Positions 26,279-34,740 of a stretch of 64,000 bases of DNA are shown one piece after another. Position 1 is the stretch's first letter; every line of letters begins with the position of its first letter. Origin of the DNA: an uncultured Bacteroides sp. (GTDB lineage Bacteria > Bacteroidota > Bacteroidia > Bacteroidales > Bacteroidaceae); NCBI GenBank assembly GCA_900544075.1, contig UQTJ01000002.1, forward strand, positions 162,635 to 226,634, given 5' to 3'. The translations under genes and the position numbers were made by a program. The notes under the pieces were generated by a model. That model did not search any database, had not been told where the DNA came from, and saw only the letters and a program-made list of their open reading frames with translations.

Positions 26279-29065
26279 TCAATAAATTCCGCTTGCCGAC
26301 TGTTTTTTATTGTTTGCCGTGCCGAAAACATTCTTTATTTTCTCAAGACCTGTCATCTGGGATGGATTGAACTCTGCACTGTTCATATAATCAAGTATAG
26401 AGCACAACATCTGTTTTGCCACAGGACGTTTGTCAAGCGATTTTTCCAAATCGAAAGTAGCGAGCATAAGCTTTCCTTTTCCTACACTTCCTTCATACAA
26501 AGATGCCAAACGGCGGTTATTCACAAAATTGTCCACCATCTCGACTACAGGCTTACCTCCTTGCAGACTGTCTACAACCAAAGTAGTAGAGTTTATGTTC
26601 AAATCCCACCACTGCCAGTCGGTATGCATTTCTGTAGGGAAATCATCCAAAGCAGGATGTTCAGGATTGCATAAAACTCCCATTGTGCTTGCCTGGTTCG
26701 GGAAATGAACAGGACTCCAGAACACCGGTACGAATTTTCCCTCTATACCCTGAAGCGTACGCCAGTCAGGATTGAACAGGACTTTATCTCCATTCTGAAG
26801 AAGCTTCACAGCTTCAGCATAATTTCTTGTGTATTTCACATCTCCCCATTCAGGTGTTATATCAGAAGGATATACCCATATATTCCAGCGGTTACGGTAT
26901 TCCGTTCCTTCAAGAGATACACATACTTCAAGCTGTGAAGCTTTCTCTATCTTACCGAGAGGCAACTCTATCTTACCGATTCCTCCATTATGACCGATAA
27001 TAAGTTTTTCAGCCGGAACTCTGCCCTCACCTATTACTTTATCTTCCGATGTAACCTTCCATGACAATTCCTTATTGTTCAATTCTTCAGCTCCATAATT
27101 GCACAATTCTATATCAGCCGTAAATGTTTCATTATTTGTATATACAGCTTTAGGGAAACGGAGCAACGGAACTATAGGCGAACAGAATTCACGGAATTCC
27201 TCTCCTGTTATAATACCCTTACTTTCCCAGAAAGCATTTAGCAGACCGACCAATGCTGTTCCCTGTCCCGGGAAGTCATGAAGGTCAAGCAACTGGAATC
27301 CGCTGTTTCCCGGAGTTTTCAAAGCACGTTCTATCTCCTCCTTATATAATATAGAGGCAAGTTTACCTGATGCCATCAGATAGTCATGAGCCTTGTTTAT
27401 CAGACCTTTCTTTTCAAGGTCAGCCTTTACAGCCATGAAATTCAATGGAATAAGCGTTCCTGTATATTTGGAGATTTCATTTATGTCGGGATAAACAGAG
27501 TACTGTCCTACCTCGTGTGTAACCAACGGTACATTCATGTCTTTTATAGCCTTACGGAAGTCCTTGTTAAATGAAGGAAGCTGGTTGTTGAACACTCCTT
27601 GCCCACGAACCCAACCTTTCTTTGTCCACTGAGTAACAAAGAAATCATCGTTAGGCTCAGGCCATACTCCATGTCCTTTTTCAAAAGTAAACGATGTTGT
27701 GGTATACAGATGTCTTGAATCCGCCTCTTTCATTTCCTTCAGCATATTTCCCATGACATTGAAATCATACTGCAACTCGTTACCCAAAGCCCAGAAGCAG
27801 AAGGAAGGATGATTTCCATATTCCTTACTGATACGCTTGGCCTCGGCACGAAGGAAATCTATTGTAGGCCGGTCTTTTCCTAAAGTAACACTCCACACCG
27901 GAAGCTCTATCTGAATATAGAATCCCATTTCGTCAGCCACATTGAATGCCGCTTCAGGCGGACACCATGAATGGAAACGCAAATGATTCATTCCATATTC
28001 ACGGGCAGATGAATAAAGTTTTCTCCATGATTCTTCATCTGTAGGAGGATTTCCCGTAAGAGGGAAGATACAACACTCCAAAGTTCCTCTCAAGAACATC
28101 GGATTGCCATTCAGCATGAGTTTGTTTCCCTCATTAACCAAATGGCGCATACCGAATGTTTCTGTCTTTCCTGAATTTATCTTTTTACCTTTAACCTCTA
28201 CCTTAGCCGTATATAGATATGGATTAAATTCATTCCACAACGGAGCATCCTCGCCAAGACTGTATTCAACCTCGATTTCAGACATTCCGGGTTTTACTGT
28301 AACATTTTTCTTGTCCGACACATATTTCTTGCCATCCGATTTTCCCTTCACATCCACTGTAAGAGATAATTCTTCAGCTTTATCCAATGTATTTGCCAAT
28401 GCTACAACTGCTCTGACTTTTCCTGAAGTTGCATCCGGATATATCTGTACATTGTCAATTCTGATTTTATCCACCGCTTCAATATACATATCGCCGAGAA
28501 TACCGTTCCATTTCACCTGAGTATCTTCCGTATATGCATGAGCCAATTCCTTGACTGAGATATCATAGCGTTTTCTGTTGTCTACTCTTACTGTTATAAG
28601 ATGTTTGCAGCCGCTTTTAAGATAAGGAGTAAGATTATACTCATGAGGTGTAGTAAGGCTTTCTTCGTGTCCTTCCACCTTCTGACCGTCTATCCATACC
28701 TGAGTATCCCACATGACTCTTTCCAAATGTAAAATATAATCTTTTCCATCCCAGTCCGACGGAACCTGTATTTCTTTTGAATACCAGGCCGGACCAATAT
28801 AACTGTACGCTCTGGTGAGATGCAGAAGCTGAGGCTTTGTCAATTCCGGCTGCAAAGTACATTTCGTACCAAGCTTTGCCGCATCAGTCGTACCGGGCAA
28901 CATGATTTTGTTTTCATACAGTTTTCCTGACCATGACTCACTTATACCTGCATCTGCGCTATCAAGTCTGACTGTCCACTCACCTGAAAGGTTCAACTGT
29001 TCTACGGGATTGCTGCATGATGCCATCTGTAAAAGCATTAAAGAAGCTAAGAATGCATTTTTCAT
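26279..29065 (-). CDS. GH2 glycosidase, lipoprotein
   Basis: From the ATG at 29065 the protein has 928 residues and a lipoprotein signal with Cys at residue 17 (LLQMASCSN). An in-frame ATG at 29128 would add 21 charged residues ahead of the signal and lies upstream of the predicted transcription start, so I prefer 29065. A sugar-binding jelly roll (about 25-200), an Ig-like domain, a TIM barrel and extra C-terminal domains are visible. The acid/base is Glu430 in WALGNELQYD and the nucleophile Glu518 in THEVGQYS. The family includes beta-galactosidases, beta-glucuronidases and beta-mannosidases. I cannot choose firmly between them. It is divergent from the AraC regulator and probably controlled by it. 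Confidence 0.9.
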   Translation of the reverse strand: MKNAFLASLMLLQMASCSNPVEQLNLSGEWTVRLDSADAGISESWSGKLYENKIMLPGTTDAAKLGTKCTLQPELTKPQLLHLTRAYSYIGPAWYSKEIQVPSDWDGKDYILHLERVMWDTQVWIDGQKVEGHEESLTTPHEYNLTPYLKSGCKHLITVRVDNRKRYDISVKELAHAYTEDTQVKWNGILGDMYIEAVDKIRIDNVQIYPDATSGKVRAVVALANTLDKAEELSLTVDVKGKSDGKKYVSDKKNVTVKPGMSEIEVEYSLGEDAPLWNEFNPYLYTAKVEVKGKKINSGKTETFGMRHLVNEGNKLMLNGNPMFLRGTLECCIFPLTGNPPTDEESWRKLYSSAREYGMNHLRFHSWCPPEAAFNVADEMGFYIQIELPVWSVTLGKDRPTIDFLRAEAKRISKEYGNHPSFCFWALGNELQYDFNVMGNMLKEMKEADSRHLYTTTSFTFEKGHGVWPEPNDDFFVTQWTKKGWVRGQGVFNNQLPSFNKDFRKAIKDMNVPLVTHEVGQYSVYPDINEISKYTGTLIPLNFMAVKADLEKKGLINKAHDYLMASGKLASILYKEEIERALKTPGNSGFQLLDLHDFPGQGTALVGLLNAFWESKGIITGEEFREFCSPIVPLLRFPKAVYTNNETFTADIELCNYGAEELNNKELSWKVTSEDKVIGEGRVPAEKLIIGHNGGIGKIELPLGKIEKASQLEVCVSLEGTEYRNRWNIWVYPSDITPEWGDVKYTRNYAEAVKLLQNGDKVLFNPDWRTLQGIEGKFVPVFWSPVHFPNQASTMGVLCNPEHPALDDFPTEMHTDWQWWDLNINSTTLVVDSLQGGKPVVEMVDNFVNNRRLASLYEGSVGKGKLMLATFDLEKSLDKRPVAKQMLCSILDYMNSAEFNPSQMTGLEKIKNVFGTANNKKQSASGIY

Positions 29066-29099
29066 GATATTATCGTTTTTTATTATATTTTTCTGAATG

Positions 29100-29135
29100 C
29101 AAAATAACATTATTTCCAATTTATACAAAATGTAT
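29100..29135 (-). promoter_or_regulatory. Promoter of the GH2-MFS group with TACAAAATGTA dyad over the -33 region
   Basis: On the minus strand TTTG (29129-29126) is followed 18 bp later by TTATTTTG (29107-29100), one base off the TAnnTTTG -7 consensus. The dyad ATACA-AAA-TGTAT spans 29123-29135 and covers the -33 element. The 11-base core TACAAAATGTA is identical to the core over the PUL promoter at 20450-20460, and the 18-bp spacing is also identical. The AraC-family gene diverges from the other side of this gap, so this is the natural place for its binding site. Confidence 0.6.
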
Positions 29136-29182
29136 TTTATATCTTATTTGATGTAAAATAACTCTATTAAAATAGAAAATAC

Positions 29183-29190
29183 TATATTTG
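29183..29190 (+). promoter_or_regulatory. Predicted -7 element of the AraC-family gene
   Basis: TATATTTG fits the TAnnTTTG consensus exactly and lies 24 bp before the ATG at 29215. I see no TTTG at the usual 19-21 bp distance, which would suit an activator-dependent promoter. Confidence 0.55.
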
Positions 29191-29214
29191 CACAAAACTT
29201 AAAAGATAAATACA

Positions 29215-30096
29215 ATGGAACGCAAAAAAGACGGTTTTGACGGGCAAAGAGCTATTGTACTCCCTCAAACTATCAAAGAAATATTGAATACCAACGAACT
29301 TACCTCATTATTATATATTACCGATATAGGATTTTATCCCAATGCCAACGGGCACTACCGCATACGCAAGGAAGGGGCCGAACAGCATATACTTATTTAT
29401 TGTACCGACGGAAAGGGATGGATAAGTACCAAAGGAGAAAAACATAATTTGAGTAAAGGAGAGTTTTTCATAATAGAAGCCGGAACGCCGCATTCGTACG
29501 GAGCTTCGGAAAAAGAACCGTGGAGCATCTACTGGCTACACTTTACAGGGGAAAAGAGCCATCTGTTCAAATCTATATATAATATGGTAATAAGAATAGA
29601 CGAGGCACCGGAAGCCAGATTCAAGGACCGTCTGCTGATGTTTGAAGAAATATACCGTAATTTAGAGATGGGCTACAGCTCCGAAAATTTAGAATACGTC
29701 ACTTTATGCCTCTGGCATTTTATAGCTTCATTCCGTTTTATATCACAATACAGGGAAATAAACAAATCAAAGAAAGGCGATATAATACAGGATGCCATAA
29801 ACTATATGCGAAGCAATATAGAAAAAAGACTGTCGCTTGAGGAAATAGCAGGATGTGTAAATTATTCGGCCTCACACTTCGGACAGATATTCCTTAAAAA
29901 GACAGGGCACAGCCCTTTGAACTATTTCAACCAGCTGAAAATCCAAAAGGCGTGCCAGATGCTTGACTTCTCGGATATGAAGATAAAGGAGATAGCCAAT
30001 GAACTTGGTTTCTATGACCAATATCATTTCTCGAAAACTTTCTTTAAAATCACGGGAGAAACTCCGTCGCAGTACAAGAAGAGAAACAAAGGATAA
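29215..30096 (+). CDS. AraC-family transcriptional regulator with cupin sensor domain
   Basis: This 293-residue protein has an N-terminal cupin-type ligand domain (about 30-170; GKGWISTKGEKHNLSKGEFF and AGTPHSYGAS) and a C-terminal pair of helix-turn-helix motifs (about 190-290). The first HTH is LSLEEIAGCVNYSASHFGQIF. The second is MKIKEIANELGFYDQYHFSKTFFK, with the family ending TPSQYKKR. Such regulators usually activate sugar-utilization genes on binding a sugar. It is transcribed away from the GH2-MFS group through a 149-bp gap that holds the candidate operator. It is also the only regulator gene near the PUL, which lacks a visible hybrid two-component system, SusR or ECF/anti-sigma pair inside the window. 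Confidence 0.93.
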   Translation: MERKKDGFDGQRAIVLPQTIKEILNTNELTSLLYITDIGFYPNANGHYRIRKEGAEQHILIYCTDGKGWISTKGEKHNLSKGEFFIIEAGTPHSYGASEKEPWSIYWLHFTGEKSHLFKSIYNMVIRIDEAPEARFKDRLLMFEEIYRNLEMGYSSENLEYVTLCLWHFIASFRFISQYREINKSKKGDIIQDAINYMRSNIEKRLSLEEIAGCVNYSASHFGQIFLKKTGHSPLNYFNQLKIQKACQMLDFSDMKIKEIANELGFYDQYHFSKTFFKITGETPSQYKKRNKG

Positions 30097-30109
30097 TCTC
30101 CTACCGATA

Positions 30110-30817
30110 TCAGTCTTTATTATTCACCCCATACCCGAAGAGGGAGAAATCGCCCATACAGGGGTCGCCCGGGAATATCTCTGCCAGGGCATTTGTTATT
30201 CTTTTGGCATTTGTGAGCGAGAACACAGGTTTGTCCGTAAGACCGAGAAGATGTGCCACACGGCATACGTGGGTATCAAGAGGTATAATCAGCTCGGCAG
30301 CAGACATCCTTTTCCACACTCCGAAATCTACCGGAGAGTCCTGACGCACCATCCAGCGCAGGAACATATTGAGTTTCTTCTGAGGAGAACGGTCGGACAC
30401 CTCAAGAAAAGCACAGAGTTTCTGCATAGGTGTACCGGGATATTCTAAAAGTCTGTCTTCCAAAGTCTTTCCTTCGGAATAGACGGAATAGAGTTTTTCG
30501 AGATAGAAACGGAAGTCGGAATGCGACACCATTCTGTAGAAACTGCTCTTGTCGTCGGCACGGAAATCATCTTTCCATTTTCCGGACAGTATGTATTCAA
30601 GAGGTGAATGTCCCATAATGGCATCCAGTTCGTCCGCCTTACGGAGTATCATCTTGCGGTTTCCGAAGCTGAGAACAGCCGTAAGCAAACCGGATATTTC
30701 AATATCTTTCTGTCCTGTATATCTGTGTGGGAACTGTACCGGGTCGTCAGGTATAAATGAGGCGCAATGATAGGTTTCAGCCCAGTCGCGCAAAAGTTTT
30801 ATTGTTTCTGTATTCAT
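30110..30817 (-). CDS. TIGR02757 family protein (DUF2400)
   Basis: From the ATG at 30817 the protein has 235 residues. The frame extends upstream to 30934, but that would read through a strong hairpin (30847-30908) that closes the preceding gene, so the internal ATG (MNTETIKLLRDWAE) is the likely start. Characteristic stretches are DPVQFPHRY, DIEISGLLTAVLSFGNRKMI, FLRWMVRQDSPVDFG and LIIPLDTHVCRVAHLLGL. The family is widespread in Bacteroidota and has no function that I know to be established. The LDTHV stretch recalls helix-hairpin-helix DNA glycosylases, so a nucleic acid role is possible. It ends 13 bp from the convergent AraC gene. Confidence 0.85.
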   Translation of the reverse strand: MNTETIKLLRDWAETYHCASFIPDDPVQFPHRYTGQKDIEISGLLTAVLSFGNRKMILRKADELDAIMGHSPLEYILSGKWKDDFRADDKSSFYRMVSHSDFRFYLEKLYSVYSEGKTLEDRLLEYPGTPMQKLCAFLEVSDRSPQKKLNMFLRWMVRQDSPVDFGVWKRMSAAELIIPLDTHVCRVAHLLGLTDKPVFSLTNAKRITNALAEIFPGDPCMGDFSLFGYGVNNKD

Positions 30818-30846
30818 AGTTTTAAAAGGGATTTTCCGCATCAATA

Positions 30847-30908
30847 AAAACGCTTCGTCGTTTGGACTAAAATGACTAAGCGTTTTGTCCAAAACGACGA
30901 AGCGTTTT
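30847..30908 (-). terminator. Long inverted repeat, probable terminator of the META lipoprotein gene
   Basis: Arms of 21 and 22 bases (30847-30867 and 30887-30908) pair throughout except for one extra A. They enclose a 19-nt loop and begin 19 bp past the stop of the META gene. On the minus strand the stem ends GAAGCGTTTTTATTG, giving a short U-run. The word AAGCGTTTT also occurs in the loop, so an alternative fold exists. Confidence 0.75.
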
Positions 30909-30926
30909 ATTTTAACTTGTTTTTCA

Positions 30927-31712
30927 TTATTCACTCAAAGCTTCTCCTGCGTTTTTCACCAACAGAAGAACTTCATTATTTTCTGCATCCATTAGAGATA
31001 AAGTACCATCTTCATTCACGACGAATGATGCTACCTTGTTCATAGCTGTAAGAACCTTTCTTTCTGTTTCCATACCCGGTCCGGCCATCATGGTGCTTAT
31101 CATATGTCCGAACTTCAGAGATGAAGGATTACCTTCTTCCTGCGAGAATGAACCGTTGATGATGTTGCATCCGCCATTGCCGTGTACCGCATTTTCAGCT
31201 ACATTGAATGAAAGGAACGGAGTCTTGTCGGCCACCTCTACAGCAGCTCCCTCAACCTTAGAAATTTTCCATTCGCCGTTGATATCGTTTACAGATACTG
31301 CCGGAGCCTCTCTCTTTTCGAGCGAGATAAGAACTTTTCCGTCCTTGTCTGTAAGTTCCACACCGGTTGCAGATGATTTGAAACCTGTCACCTCATTCAG
31401 GGCTTCAAGAACTTTCTGTTCTGTTTCCATATCAGGACACATCATACGTGTAGATGCTACATTAGTAAGACCTATATGTCCCGGGTTTACTGAATCAATC
31501 TCAAATCCACCCATGATTCTGTTACATCCGGCATTACCGTAAAGTCTTCCGTTTTCTGTATCAAAACCTATATATGGATTTCCTGTAACTTGCTTACCTT
31601 CAACTGAAACTACATTCCATTCGCCGGTAATATCTACTGATTTAGTTGTTGTTCCGCAAGATGACAATAAAACTGCTGCAAATGCAGCCGCACTGATAAA
31701 ATTTTTCTTCAT
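30927..31712 (-). CDS. Lipoprotein with two META (HslJ-like) domains
   Basis: This 261-residue protein has a lipoprotein signal with Cys at residue 19 (LLSSCGTTT). Two homologous META domains follow. The first (about 27-130) contains GEWNVVSVEGK and GNAGCNRIMGGFEI with MMCPDMETEQKVLEALNEV. The second (about 143-255) contains GEWKISKVEGA and GNGGCNIINGSF with MAGPGMETERKVLTAMNKV. The domain is named after HslJ, which is linked to heat-shock and novobiocin resistance in E. coli, and is found in many exported proteins of unclear role. In the second repeat the TRMMCP Cys is replaced (TMMAGP). A TAATTTTG -7 element lies upstream on the minus strand (31782-31775). It forms a single-gene unit. Confidence 0.88.
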   Translation of the reverse strand: MKKNFISAAAFAAVLLSSCGTTTKSVDITGEWNVVSVEGKQVTGNPYIGFDTENGRLYGNAGCNRIMGGFEIDSVNPGHIGLTNVASTRMMCPDMETEQKVLEALNEVTGFKSSATGVELTDKDGKVLISLEKREAPAVSVNDINGEWKISKVEGAAVEVADKTPFLSFNVAENAVHGNGGCNIINGSFSQEEGNPSSLKFGHMISTMMAGPGMETERKVLTAMNKVASFVVNEDGTLSLMDAENNEVLLLVKNAGEALSE

Positions 31713-31865
31713 GTTTTATTCCTCCTATTGTTCTACATATTTAAAACAACAAAAGCCGTCTGCCTTTGTTCATGCAAAATTAATAAACTATTGTATCAAA
31801 TGTTTCATTCCAATATAAAAATTGCGATATTTGAATAATACTGCATGCAGTTTTGAAAAAAGTCT

Positions 31866-31873
31866 TATCTTTG
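31866..31873 (+). promoter_or_regulatory. Predicted -7 element for carboxynorspermidine dehydrogenase
   Basis: TATCTTTG matches TAnnTTTG and lies 53 bp before the ATG at 31927. No good TTTG is seen at the usual distance upstream. The rest of the 214-bp gap to the META gene holds only that gene's own promoter and a short dyad near 31745-31770. Confidence 0.5.
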
Positions 31874-31926
31874 CATACTGAACGGTAACGTTTACCGGGA
31901 ATTAAAATTTCACATTAATAAGTTAA

Positions 31927-33120
31927 ATGAGTAAAGTATTGATTATCGGTGCAGGCGGTGTAGGTACCGTTGTTGCACACAAGGTGGCTCAGCATCCTGA
32001 AGTGTTCACAGAAGTGATGATTGCAAGCCGCACCCAGTCAAAATGTGACGCGATTGTAAAAGCAATCGGTAACCCAAACATCAAAACCGCTAAGGTAGAT
32101 GCAGACAATGTGGCCGAACTGGTGGCTTTATTCAACAGTTTTAAACCCGAAATCGTTATTAACGTAGCTCTTCCTTATCAGGATTTGACAATTATGGAAG
32201 CTTGCCTGCAGGCAGGTGTGAACTATCTTGATACAGCCAACTATGAGCCTAAAGACGAAGCTCATTTTGAATACAGCTGGCAGTGGGCTTACAAGAAACG
32301 TTTCGAAGATGCAGGTCTGACTGCAATCCTCGGATGCGGATTCGACCCGGGAGTGAGCGGTGTATATACTGCATATGCGGCTAAACACCACTTCGACGAA
32401 ATGCACTACCTCGACATCGTGGACTGCAACGCAGGAAACCACCACAAGGCATTTGCAACTAACTTCAACCCTGAAATAAATATCCGCGAAATCACTCAGA
32501 ACGGACGTTACTGGGAAGACGGAAAATGGGTAACTACAAAACCTCTGGAATTCCACAAGGATTTGACTTATCCAAACATCGGTCCTCGCGATTCATATCT
32601 GCTTTATCACGAAGAACTTGAATCATTGGTCAAGAACTTCCCTACTATCAAGCGTGCACGCTTCTGGATGACTTTCGGTCAGGAATATCTTACTCACCTG
32701 AGAGTGATACAGAACATCGGTATGGCAAGCATCGAGCCTATCAACTACAACGGTATGGAAATCGTACCTCTGCAGTTCCTGAAAGCCGTATTGCCTAACC
32801 CACAGGATCTTGGCGAAAACTACGAGGGAGAAACTTCTATAGGTTGCCGTATCCGTGGTGTGAAAGACGGAAAAGAACGTACATACTACGTTTACAACAA
32901 CTGTTCTCACCAGGCTGCTTACAAGGAAACAGGTATGCAGGGCGTAAGCTATACTACAGGTGTGCCGGCAATGATTGGTGCAATGATGTTCCTGAAAGGA
33001 TTGTGGAAACGTCCGGGAGTATGGAACGTGGAAGAATTTGATCCGGATCCATTTATGGAAGCATTGAACATGTACGGATTGCCATGGCATGAAGTATTCG
33101 ACGGAGATTTGGAACTTTAA
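31927..33120 (+). CDS. Carboxynorspermidine dehydrogenase (saccharopine dehydrogenase family)
   Basis: This 397-residue cytoplasmic enzyme has an N-terminal Rossmann fold (IGAGGVGTVVAHKVA, residues 6-20) typical of the Lys1/saccharopine dehydrogenase superfamily. The stretches GVNYLDTANYEP and GCGFDPGVSGVYTAYAAKHH, with ETSIGCRIRGVKDGK and SYTTGVPAMIGAMM later, are those of the bacterial carboxynorspermidine/carboxyspermidine dehydrogenase group. That enzyme condenses aspartate semialdehyde with a diamine using NADPH, giving carboxynorspermidine or carboxyspermidine. A decarboxylase then forms norspermidine or spermidine. The decarboxylase is not in the window. The gene stands alone between its own promoter and a terminator. 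Confidence 0.9.
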   Translation: MSKVLIIGAGGVGTVVAHKVAQHPEVFTEVMIASRTQSKCDAIVKAIGNPNIKTAKVDADNVAELVALFNSFKPEIVINVALPYQDLTIMEACLQAGVNYLDTANYEPKDEAHFEYSWQWAYKKRFEDAGLTAILGCGFDPGVSGVYTAYAAKHHFDEMHYLDIVDCNAGNHHKAFATNFNPEINIREITQNGRYWEDGKWVTTKPLEFHKDLTYPNIGPRDSYLLYHEELESLVKNFPTIKRARFWMTFGQEYLTHLRVIQNIGMASIEPINYNGMEIVPLQFLKAVLPNPQDLGENYEGETSIGCRIRGVKDGKERTYYVYNNCSHQAAYKETGMQGVSYTTGVPAMIGAMMFLKGLWKRPGVWNVEEFDPDPFMEALNMYGLPWHEVFDGDLEL

Positions 33121-33133
33121 TACAATAACATAA

Positions 33134-33187
33134 AAAGTCCGCTTCGGAATATGTATCCTCAGTATGACTTATTCCGGAGCGGGCTTT
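33134..33187 (+). terminator. Terminator after carboxynorspermidine dehydrogenase
   Basis: AAAGTCCGCTTCGGAATA (33134-33151) pairs with TATTCCGGAGCGGGCTTT (33170-33187) over 18 positions with two G-T pairs and an 18-nt loop. It starts 13 bp after the stop codon and separates this gene from bcp. Confidence 0.85.
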
Positions 33188-33206
33188 AATTATCTTTATA
33201 AATACC

Positions 33207-33656
33207 ATGAATGTAGGAGACAAAGCACCCGACTTTTTGGGACTGAACGAAAAAGGCGAAGAAATACGCCTGAGCAATTACAAAGGAAAGAAAGTAGCAC
33301 TCTACTTCTATCCTAAAGACATGACCAGCGGATGTACTGCACAGGCATGCAACCTGCGCGACAACTACGAAGCTCTGCAAAATGCAGGATACGAAATTAT
33401 AGGTGCAAGCATACAGGATGCAAAATCGCACCAGAAATTCATTGAAAAGAACAGTCTGCCATTCACCATCATTGCCGATACAGAACAGAAACTGGTTCAG
33501 GAATTCGGCGTATGGGGCGAAAAGAGCATGTACGGCAGAAAATATATGGGAACATTCCGTACTACGTTCATTATCAATGAAGAAGGCGTGATAGAAAGAA
33601 TCATTTCTCCTAAGGAGGTGAAGACAAAAGACCACGCAGCACAGATTTTGAAATAA
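33207..33656 (+). CDS. bcp: Thiol peroxidase of the BCP/PrxQ type
   Basis: This 149-residue peroxiredoxin reduces hydrogen and organic peroxides with thioredoxin as donor. The peroxidatic Cys43 lies in YPKDMTSGCT and the resolving Cys48 in AQACNLRD, the spacing typical of atypical two-Cys BCP proteins. The active-site Thr40 is present, and GTFRTTFIINEEG lies near the C-terminus. Its start is 86 bp after the preceding stop, just past a terminator. recA follows 17 bp downstream, so bcp and recA are probably cotranscribed, joining peroxide defence with DNA repair. Confidence 0.95.
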   Translation: MNVGDKAPDFLGLNEKGEEIRLSNYKGKKVALYFYPKDMTSGCTAQACNLRDNYEALQNAGYEIIGASIQDAKSHQKFIEKNSLPFTIIADTEQKLVQEFGVWGEKSMYGRKYMGTFRTTFIINEEGVIERIISPKEVKTKDHAAQILK

Positions 33657-33673
33657 TAAAATAAATAAGAAAT

Positions 33674-34723
33674 ATGGCAAAAAAAGACGAACTGGAATTT
33701 GAAGGCGGTATCGACAGCCCTTCAAAACCTAATAACTCGGAAAAACTGAAGGCGCTGCAGGCTGCCATGGACAAGATAGAAAAGAACTTCGGAAAAGGTT
33801 CAATCATGAAAATGGGTGATGACCATGTGGAAGAAGTTGAAGTTATACCAAGCGGTTCGATAGGACTTAACGCCGCACTCGGTGTAGGAGGTTATCCTAA
33901 GGGACGTATCATCGAGATATATGGTCCTGAATCATCAGGTAAGACAACTCTGGCAATACATGCCATTGCAGAAGCTCAGAAGGCCGGCGGTATAGCTGCT
34001 TTCATCGACGCTGAACATGCGTTCGACCGTTTCTATGCAGCAAAACTTGGTGTAGACATCGACAACCTGCTTATATCGCAGCCGGACAACGGTGAACAGG
34101 CTCTCGAAATAGCCGACCAGCTGATACGTTCATCGGCTATCGACATCATCGTAATAGACTCTGTAGCAGCTCTTACTCCTAAGGCTGAAATAGAGGGCGA
34201 TATGGGCGACAACCGTGTGGGACTTCAGGCACGACTGATGTCACAGGCTCTGAGAAAGCTTACATCGACTATCAACAAGACAAACACTACATGTATCTTC
34301 ATCAACCAGCTGCGCGAGAAGATTGGTGTAATGTTCGGTAATCCTGAAACTACTACAGGTGGTAACGCGCTTAAGTTCTACGCTTCTGTAAGACTTGACA
34401 TCCGCCGTGCCACTCAGCTCAAGGACGGTGAGGAAATCATCGGTAACCAAGTAAGAGTGAAAGTTGTGAAGAACAAGGTTGCTCCTCCTTTCCGCAAAGC
34501 AGAATTCGACATCATGTTCGGTGAAGGTATTTCAAAGAGCGGCGAAATTATTGACCTCGGCGCAGAACTTGGCATAATCAAGAAGAGCGGTTCCTGGTAC
34601 AGCTACAACGATACAAAACTCGGCCAGGGACGAGATGCGGCAAAAGTTTGCATCCAGGACAACCCTGAACTGGCAGAAGAGCTTGAAGCACAGATTTTTG
34701 CAGCTCTGAAAGATAAGGAATAA
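33674..34723 (+). CDS. recA: Recombinase RecA
   Basis: This 349-residue recombinase has a Walker A motif GPESSGKTT (residues 84-92), a Walker B region IDIIVIDSVAAL, the QLREKIGVMFGNPETTTGGNALKFY stretch covering loop L2, and an acidic C-terminus. It forms filaments on single-stranded DNA, drives strand exchange and stimulates LexA-type self-cleavage. It is full length. Only 17 bp separate it from bcp, and no separate promoter or SOS box is evident in that gap. A long hairpin follows the gene. Confidence 0.98.
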   Translation: MAKKDELEFEGGIDSPSKPNNSEKLKALQAAMDKIEKNFGKGSIMKMGDDHVEEVEVIPSGSIGLNAALGVGGYPKGRIIEIYGPESSGKTTLAIHAIAEAQKAGGIAAFIDAEHAFDRFYAAKLGVDIDNLLISQPDNGEQALEIADQLIRSSAIDIIVIDSVAALTPKAEIEGDMGDNRVGLQARLMSQALRKLTSTINKTNTTCIFINQLREKIGVMFGNPETTTGGNALKFYASVRLDIRRATQLKDGEEIIGNQVRVKVVKNKVAPPFRKAEFDIMFGEGISKSGEIIDLGAELGIIKKSGSWYSYNDTKLGQGRDAAKVCIQDNPELAEELEAQIFAALKDKE

Positions 34724-34740
34724 CAGATTTATTCTATACC

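Noticed and set aside
29065..29128. Upstream ATG at 29128 as the start of the second GH2
   Set aside because: It would put 21 residues before a clear lipoprotein signal and lies upstream of the predicted promoter elements.
30817..30934. Upstream ATG at 30934 as the start of the TIGR02757 gene
   Set aside because: The extension would be translated through the long hairpin that ends the META gene and has no family similarity that I can see.
31036..31542. Plus-strand frame of 168 codons opposite the META gene
   Set aside because: It is antisense to a well-supported gene with two recognisable domains and has no features of its own.
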